From positions 1-35,661 of the forward strand of contig JAPJMW010000205.1 of assembly GCA_026461505.1 (NCBI GenBank): a DNA stretch of 35,661 nt, given 5' to 3'. Shown in pieces: positions 31,615 through 35,661 of this stretch. Within the stretch, counting starts at the first letter, position 1. Every line of letters starts with the position of its first letter. Source of the DNA: Beijerinckiaceae bacterium (GTDB taxonomy: Bacteria > Pseudomonadota > Alphaproteobacteria > Rhizobiales > Beijerinckiaceae). A program made the translations under genes and the position numbers. Under the pieces are notes generated by a model, which was not told the origin of the DNA, ran no database searches, and worked only from the letters and a program-made list of their open reading frames with translations.

Positions 31615-32523
31615 TTAGCGCAATAATAAGTTTGCCGTTTCTTTTTCAGCCTCGCTAAGCGAAACAAAATAGCCGGCAAGCCGACTGGCGTGGCGGGTGG
31701 CGGCTTCTAAAGTCGCACCTGAAGCGAGCTTGGCGGCGAGCGCTCCGATAAAACTATCACCCGCTCCGTGGGTTGAAACGACGTCTACTTTCTCCGCTAA
31801 AACGGTGGTTTCGGACCCGTTCCGCTTAAGCAGGAGCAGGCCGTCTCCGCCTAAGGTAACGATGACATCGCGTGTTTCGCCTGTAAGTTTTGCCGCTGCT
31901 TTAGAGGCGTCGGCCAGGTTTTCGACGGGTATCTCCGCCAGCATCGCGGCTTCAACCCGGTTGACGACGAGGATATCGATCTGGTCCAAGAGCTCACTGG
32001 CCATAGGGCGGGCGGGGGCGGCGTTTAGAATGACAGTAGCCCCCTGCTTTCGCGCCAAACGGGCCAGCGCGATATTGATGGGTTCGGGCACTTCGTTTTG
32101 TAAAATCAACAATTTGCCGCCGCCGATTGTCTGCCATGACTGGCAGGCGTCGGATGGATCCAGTTTTAGATTGGAGCCTGAGACGATCACCGCGCCGTAA
32201 TTGCCCGATGATTCCAAAATCGCCACGCTCATGCCTGACCCTGTCGTGGGATCGACGGATATCTGGCTCCGGTCGACGCGGGCTTGATCGAGCGATTCAA
32301 TCAACCGCGTGCCAAAATCATCATTACCGATGCGGCCGATCATGGCGGTTCGGGCGCCCATTCTGGCTGCCATTTCGGCCTGATTGCGACCCTTTCCACC
32401 GCATTTATAGGCCCATTCGGAGCCGATGGCGGTTTCATCCGATCGCGGTAAATGCTGCGCTTTCACCATAATATCGAGGTGCAGGCTGCCGCAGACGATC
32501 ACATCGTAGGATTGAGAGTTCAT
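31615..32523 (-). CDS. PfkB-family sugar/nucleoside kinase
   Basis: A 302-residue ribokinase-like kinase. The N-terminal motif CGGKGRNQAEMAARMGA and the C-terminal THGAGDSFIGALAAKL with the catalytic Asp are both intact. It is clearly distinct from the ribokinase at 23.6 kb, with different residues around the sugar-binding glycines and no NGENAII block. GGGAAA lies about 11 bases before the ATG. It is upstream of, and codirectional with, the binding-protein operon, which has its own candidate promoter. Together the two kinases suggest phosphorylation of two different intermediates, or of a nucleoside and its released sugar. Confidence 0.87.
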   Translation of the reverse strand: MNSQSYDVIVCGSLHLDIMVKAQHLPRSDETAIGSEWAYKCGGKGRNQAEMAARMGARTAMIGRIGNDDFGTRLIESLDQARVDRSQISVDPTTGSGMSVAILESSGNYGAVIVSGSNLKLDPSDACQSWQTIGGGKLLILQNEVPEPINIALARLARKQGATVILNAAPARPMASELLDQIDILVVNRVEAAMLAEIPVENLADASKAAAKLTGETRDVIVTLGGDGLLLLKRNGSETTVLAEKVDVVSTHGAGDSFIGALAAKLASGATLEAATRHASRLAGYFVSLSEAEKETANLLLR

Positions 32524-32647
32524 GCTTTACAATTTCCCAGCCGATATACGCCGTAATAGTGCGCGATAACGTTCGAGATTGAAAATATTTTGTTTCGACT
32601 GTCACACTTTGGCTATAGACGAATCCTATGAAGAACGATCTTTGCGT

Positions 32648-32661
32648 GAATTAAGTAATTC
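32648..32661. promoter_or_regulatory. AT-rich inverted repeat upstream of secreted-protein gene
   Basis: Perfect arms GAATTA and TAATTC are separated by two bases in the 198-base divergent gap between the PfkB gene and the small secreted-protein gene. It is a possible regulator site, but a repeat this short and AT-rich could arise by chance. Confidence 0.25.
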
Positions 32662-32721
32662 GTTTTGCCCCATAACTGCGTGTGTTTCGTTCTGGGAGCG
32701 TTTTTATAAAGGACCAGACAA

Positions 32722-33144
32722 ATGAAGAAATTAATGGTGATGATCGCAGCCGTCGGATTGGTTGCTCTGCCTGCTTTGGCCAAAGAAGCGAAAAAGCCTG
32801 CTGATTTTGCGATTACCGTATCCAACAGCTCGGCTGCCGCGCTGACCGAGTTTAATCTGACGGAAGTCGTTCCGGCGGCTCCAGTAGCTTCCGCGCCTAA
32901 GAGCAATGATTGGTGGATGGCGCCTGTGAATATGGTCTCCTCCTGGACCGCTCCTGCACAGGTAGCGCCTACGACCCGGGTGGTCAATTTGCTCAAAAAG
33001 CCAATCCCAGCCAAGAAATCAGCCAGCGTGATGCTTGGCAAGGCGTGCAACGTGACCATTTCGGCCGTGTTCGCTGACGGCTCAACCGTTGATGCGACGC
33101 CTATGGATTTGTGCAAGGACAAGAAGTTGAATATTGGCGGTTAA
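32722..33144 (+). CDS. Small secreted protein of unknown function
   Basis: A 140-residue protein with a clear signal peptide (MKKLMVMIAAVGLVALPALA). The mature part begins with a lysine-rich stretch, then an ITVSNSS segment as seen in small beta-sandwich envelope proteins, a Pro/Ala-rich linker (about residues 50-85) and two Cys (near 110 and 133) that could form a disulfide. AAAGGA lies eight bases before the ATG. It is monocistronic, with a terminator 27 bases downstream. I do not recognise a family. The signal peptide and codon pattern support a real gene. Confidence 0.75.
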   Translation: MKKLMVMIAAVGLVALPALAKEAKKPADFAITVSNSSAAALTEFNLTEVVPAAPVASAPKSNDWWMAPVNMVSSWTAPAQVAPTTRVVNLLKKPIPAKKSASVMLGKACNVTISAVFADGSTVDATPMDLCKDKKLNIGG

Positions 33145-33171
33145 TTCGCCTTAAGATTCTGATATATAAAG

Positions 33172-33201
33172 AAAAAGGCACCGTTTCAGGTGCCTTTTTT
33201 T
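33172..33201. terminator. Bidirectional intrinsic terminator
   Basis: GGCACC and GGTGCC pair around a six-base loop, flanked by an A5 run on one side and a T7 run on the other, which extend the stem. It ends the secreted-protein transcript on the plus strand and, with a T5 run on the minus strand, the convergent folD transcript. Confidence 0.93.
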
Positions 33202-33221
33202 ATTGGCTTAACTCGTACCAT

Positions 33222-34112
33222 TTATGCGGTTAGGCCTATGGGCTCGGGCAGGCCTTTGGCGCGGCAATAGGCGGTCAGCGTATTAGCCAAGAGGCAGGCA
33301 ATCGTCATCGGGCCAACGCCACCGGGCACCGGGGTAATGGCACCCGCCACTTTAGCCGCACTTTCATAATGGACGTCGCCCACGAGTTTCGTTTTGCCGT
33401 CGCGTTCGATCCGGTTAATGCCGACATCGATGACGGTTGCGCCCGGTCTGACCCAATCGCCCGGGATCATTTCAGGACGGCCTACGGCGGCCACCAAAAT
33501 ATCAGCGCTGCGGCAAACAGTGGCCAAATCCTTCGTTCGGCTGTGCGCAATGGTGACGGTGCAGCTATCACCGAGCAGCAGTTGCGCCATCGGCTTGCCG
33601 ACAATGTTGGAACGGCCAACAACGACAGCATTCATGCCGGACAAGGAGCCGTGGTGGTCGCGCAGCATCATCAGGCAGCCTAAGGGCGTGCAGGGCACCA
33701 TGCTTTTCTGGCCTGTACCGAGCAAGCCGACATTGGAAATATGGAAACCATCAACATCTTTGGACGGGTCGATCGTATTGATCACCAGATCCGAATTAAG
33801 ATGCGGGGGCAAAGGAAGCTGAACCAAGATACCGTGAACCTTCGGGTCGGCATTCAGCTTTTCGATTAATGCGATGAGATCGTGCTGAGACGTATTGGCG
33901 TCGAGTTTGTACTCGAACGACTCCATGCCGACTTCAACGGTCTGTGAGCCTTTGTTTCGGACATAGACTTGGCTGGCCGGATCTTCCCCCACCAAAACAA
34001 CGGCGAGACCTGGTGCCTCATGACGCTCGGCTTTAATTTTGCTGACATGTTCCGCAACTTGCTGGCGTACTTTGGCAGCAAAGGCTTTGCCGTCGATTAC
34101 TGTGGCCGTCAT
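33222..34112 (-). CDS. folD: Bifunctional methylene-THF dehydrogenase / methenyl-THF cyclohydrolase
   Basis: A 296-residue FolD. It converts 5,10-methylene-THF to 10-formyl-THF in the cytoplasm, with NADP. Landmarks are the [16 protein letters not shown] block with the catalytic Lys (NK), [22 protein letters not shown], the Rossmann motif [18 protein letters not shown] and the C-terminal [24 protein letters not shown] six bases before ATG 34112 fixes the start; the in-frame TTG 34118 abuts the same site. Length is normal. It precedes the bidirectional terminator and follows the Gfo/Idh/MocA gene by about 70 bases. In a sugar-catabolic neighbourhood it is probably just the housekeeping copy. 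Confidence 0.97.
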   Translation of the reverse strand: MTATVIDGKAFAAKVRQQVAEHVSKIKAERHEAPGLAVVLVGEDPASQVYVRNKGSQTVEVGMESFEYKLDANTSQHDLIALIEKLNADPKVHGILVQLPLPPHLNSDLVINTIDPSKDVDGFHISNVGLLGTGQKSMVPCTPLGCLMMLRDHHGSLSGMNAVVVGRSNIVGKPMAQLLLGDSCTVTIAHSRTKDLATVCRSADILVAAVGRPEMIPGDWVRPGATVIDVGINRIERDGKTKLVGDVHYESAAKVAGAITPVPGGVGPMTIACLLANTLTAYCRAKGLPEPIGLTA

Positions 34113-34181
34113 GATCAATCCTTTGGATACCGCGAGTGGAATTCCTACGGTACCCTTAAGCGAGATGAATGACGATGGATT

Positions 34182-35303
34182 TCAGCTAATCGACATCCAG
34201 TTTCGGCTAACCGACGCTTTAATGGCCGTATCGACGATCTTTTGGATTTCCCATGCCTCGCGGAAATCGGGATTAGCGTTATCCCCACTCTCAATGGCCG
34301 CCAAAAACTCTGCTACTTCGATGGCTTTGAGATCGTTAAATCCAATCTGATGACCCGGCGCGACGCAGAAGCGACCATAAGGCGCGTGTGCTGGCCCTGC
34401 CTCAATCGTGGTGAAGCCCTGATGGCGTGGATCACCGCCGACTTTGTAGTAGCGCAACTCATTAAAGCGCTCTTGGGTGAAGGCGAGCGAACCCTTGGTA
34501 CCCGCCACTTCAAAACCAAGCTGCATCTTACGGCCTGTAGCGCACCAATTGGCCTCAATTGACCCACGGCAGCCGCGTGCAAATTTAACCGTCAACCGGG
34601 CGATATCATCCACCTCAATCGCACGACGTTCGCTTGAACCGGGAGCCACGGGCCGCGTTGGCACAACCGTTTCCAGATCGGCGAACAGCTCGGTAATCGG
34701 TCCCAAAAGAAAGCGCGCCATACCGATGATGTGGCTACCAAGATCGGCTATGACGCCACCGCCACCCTTCGGGTCTAAGCGCCACGACCAGACGCCGTCG
34801 GGATCGGTCATATAGTCCTCGGCGTGAATACCACGAAAGCCGATAATATCGCCAAGCTCGCCAGATGCGATCATCTCGCGGGCAAGTTTGAGAACAGGGT
34901 TCTTAATATAGTTGAATCCGACTTGCGTTTTGACGCCCGCTTTTTCCGCTGCCTCTAACATTTCTTTGGCGTCCGCAGCATTAGGCGCAATCGGTTTTTC
35001 GCAATGCACATGTTTGCCTGCGGCAATCGCCGCAAGTGCCATTTCTTTGTGAAGCGTATTGGGTGTTGTGATGGAGACAATATGGACTGCAGGATCATTG
35101 ACGAGTTCACGCCAATTGTTGGTTACCCTGCGAAATCCATATTGCCGAAAGGCGGCAGCACCTGCCGCCTCATTATTGTCGGCCACAATTTCCAGAATCG
35201 GCTTGCGTTGCAGTGGAAAAATTCCACCCGCGGCACGATAGGCGAGCGCGTGTGATTGGCCCATAAAGCCTGTTCCGATAATACCGATTCCGATGTTGCT
35301 CAT
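34182..35303 (-). CDS. Gfo/Idh/MocA-family sugar dehydrogenase
   Basis: A 373-residue oxidoreductase with an N-terminal Rossmann domain (IGIIGTGFMGQSHALAYR) and the family EKP motif (HVHCEKPIA), followed by the alpha/beta domain with GGGGVIADLGSHIIGMARFL, which carries the substrate-binding Asp and His. It oxidises or reduces a hydroxyl of a sugar, inositol or derivative with NAD(P). GTGAG lies about ten bases before the ATG. It lies 32 bases after the SDR that leaves the window, and the two likely form an operon with a further sugar pathway to the right. Inositol or glucoside-type substrates are plausible; nothing here decides. Confidence 0.92.
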   Translation of the reverse strand: MSNIGIGIIGTGFMGQSHALAYRAAGGIFPLQRKPILEIVADNNEAAGAAAFRQYGFRRVTNNWRELVNDPAVHIVSITTPNTLHKEMALAAIAAGKHVHCEKPIAPNAADAKEMLEAAEKAGVKTQVGFNYIKNPVLKLAREMIASGELGDIIGFRGIHAEDYMTDPDGVWSWRLDPKGGGGVIADLGSHIIGMARFLLGPITELFADLETVVPTRPVAPGSSERRAIEVDDIARLTVKFARGCRGSIEANWCATGRKMQLGFEVAGTKGSLAFTQERFNELRYYKVGGDPRHQGFTTIEAGPAHAPYGRFCVAPGHQIGFNDLKAIEVAEFLAAIESGDNANPDFREAWEIQKIVDTAIKASVSRNWMSIS

Positions 35304-35335
35304 TTTTATATTCTCACCACTTTCGATGGTTGGGA

Positions 35336-35661
35336 TTAAATCTTCATCGCTGCTGATGGATGAGGTGATCCTTCATAAGCCCCCCAGACAGATTGGTCAT
35401 ATTGAATAACTGAACCTGTCATCAGACCTGACTCATCGGATGCCAAAAAGGCGACAGCACGCGCTACTTCATTCGGATCGATCAAGCGACCGAAAGGTTG
35501 CTGTGGTGCGGCCTTCTCAAGCCAGTCTGGTGGGTTACCATCGACTTGTTGAATGGCGTTTTCGCCGTCGCTCGCCATCCATCCAATATTGAGTGCATTG
35601 ACGCGGATGCGGTTACGCAACACGGAGAAAGCGACGTTTTCGGTAATCGTCGACAGCGCGC
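35336..35661 (-). CDS. Short-chain dehydrogenase/reductase, C-terminal part (N-terminus beyond the window)
   Basis: About 108 residues of an SDR C-terminus, with the frame open to the window edge. It begins shortly after where the catalytic YxxxK would be, continues with [33 protein letters not shown] and [15 protein letters not shown], the usual C-terminal blocks. N-terminal cofactor motifs are outside the window, so NAD/NADP preference and substrate cannot be judged. It is upstream of the Gfo/Idh/MocA gene on the same strand. Confidence 0.9.
   Translation of the reverse strand, partial: ALSTITENVAFSVLRNRIRVNALNIGWMASDGENAIQQVDGNPPDWLEKAAPQQPFGRLIDPNEVARAVAFLASDESGLMTGSVIQYDQSVWGAYEGSPHPSAAMKI

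Noticed and set aside
32569-32577. ACGTTCGAG near the PfkB gene as another copy of the fucU-rbsK operator
   Set aside because: Only one half-site is present, with no facing arm; a seven-base match is expected a few times by chance in a window this size.
32705-32710. TATAAA before the secreted-protein gene as a -10 box
   Set aside because: It overlaps the AAAGGA ribosome site and no -35 box lies at the right distance; transcription would start too close to the ATG.
1-35661. Mobile elements, CRISPR arrays, tRNA and rRNA genes
   Set aside because: I saw no transposase or integrase, no spaced direct-repeat array, no tRNA-like cloverleaf and no rRNA segment in the gaps, all of which are under about 215 bases.

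Overview
The window looks like the chromosome of an alphaproteobacterium, probably Hyphomicrobiales. This is a judgement from protein style, not from a marker gene: a RhaSTPQ-type deoxysugar ABC importer with its mutarotase, an SHP/DHC cytochrome set, Tat-dependent sugar-binding proteins, and a rhizobial habit of many ABC sugar operons with Gfo/Idh/MocA and SDR oxidoreductases. Base composition is moderate. The left 9 kb appears more AT-rich than the 10-20 kb segment. I found no rRNA, tRNA, CRISPR, phage or insertion-sequence genes. Both ends of the window cut a gene. No gene-free stretch exceeds about 215 bases.

Left third (1-9.9 kb): an aldehyde dehydrogenase (5' end missing) and an iron-dependent alcohol dehydrogenase form an operon. 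They converge on a membrane glycosyltransferase of the GT39/ArnT type. Next come an orphan 143-residue protein with a nitrile-hydratase-leader-like core, a TauE/SafE permease coupled to a gamma-glutamyltransferase-family Ntn hydrolase, and a secreted Sel1-repeat protein. A cytochrome operon follows: a cytochrome b561/diheme cytochrome c fusion, an SHP-type monoheme cytochrome c, and a second diheme cytochrome c.

Middle (10-19.1 kb): an operon on the plus strand encodes a rhamnose-type ABC importer (rhaS, rhaT, rhaP, rhaQ) and L-rhamnose mutarotase. They are followed without a break by an aldo/keto reductase of the L-fucose/D-threo-aldose dehydrogenase type, an SDR dehydrogenase and an amidase-signature hydrolase. 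The usual rhamnose kinase, isomerase and aldolase are absent, which suggests an oxidative, non-phosphorylating route. A ferredoxin-NADP reductase follows, with a perfect palindrome over its candidate promoter.

Right half (19.2-32.5 kb): a minus-strand succinate-semialdehyde dehydrogenase, then what looks like a second complete sugar or glycoside pathway. A minus-strand operon encodes a FucU-type mutarotase, a xylose-isomerase-like TIM barrel, a 6-phospho-3-hexuloisomerase-like SIS protein and a HAD phosphatase. A divergent plus-strand unit encodes ribokinase and a UgpC/MalK-type ATPase. A minus-strand operon encodes a large Tat-exported binding protein, two permeases, an SgcQ/BtpA-family protein and an M42 hydrolase resembling SgcX. 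A second PfkB kinase lies upstream of that operon. An SgcQ-SgcX pair with an ABC importer, two kinases, a mutarotase, isomerases and a phosphatase is the best candidate here for an undescribed catabolic system. An inverted repeat over the candidate rbsK promoter, between the divergent units, is a likely operator.

Right edge (32.6-35.7 kb): a small secreted protein of unknown function, a bidirectional terminator, folD, a Gfo/Idh/MocA oxidoreductase and the C-terminal part of an SDR that runs off the window.
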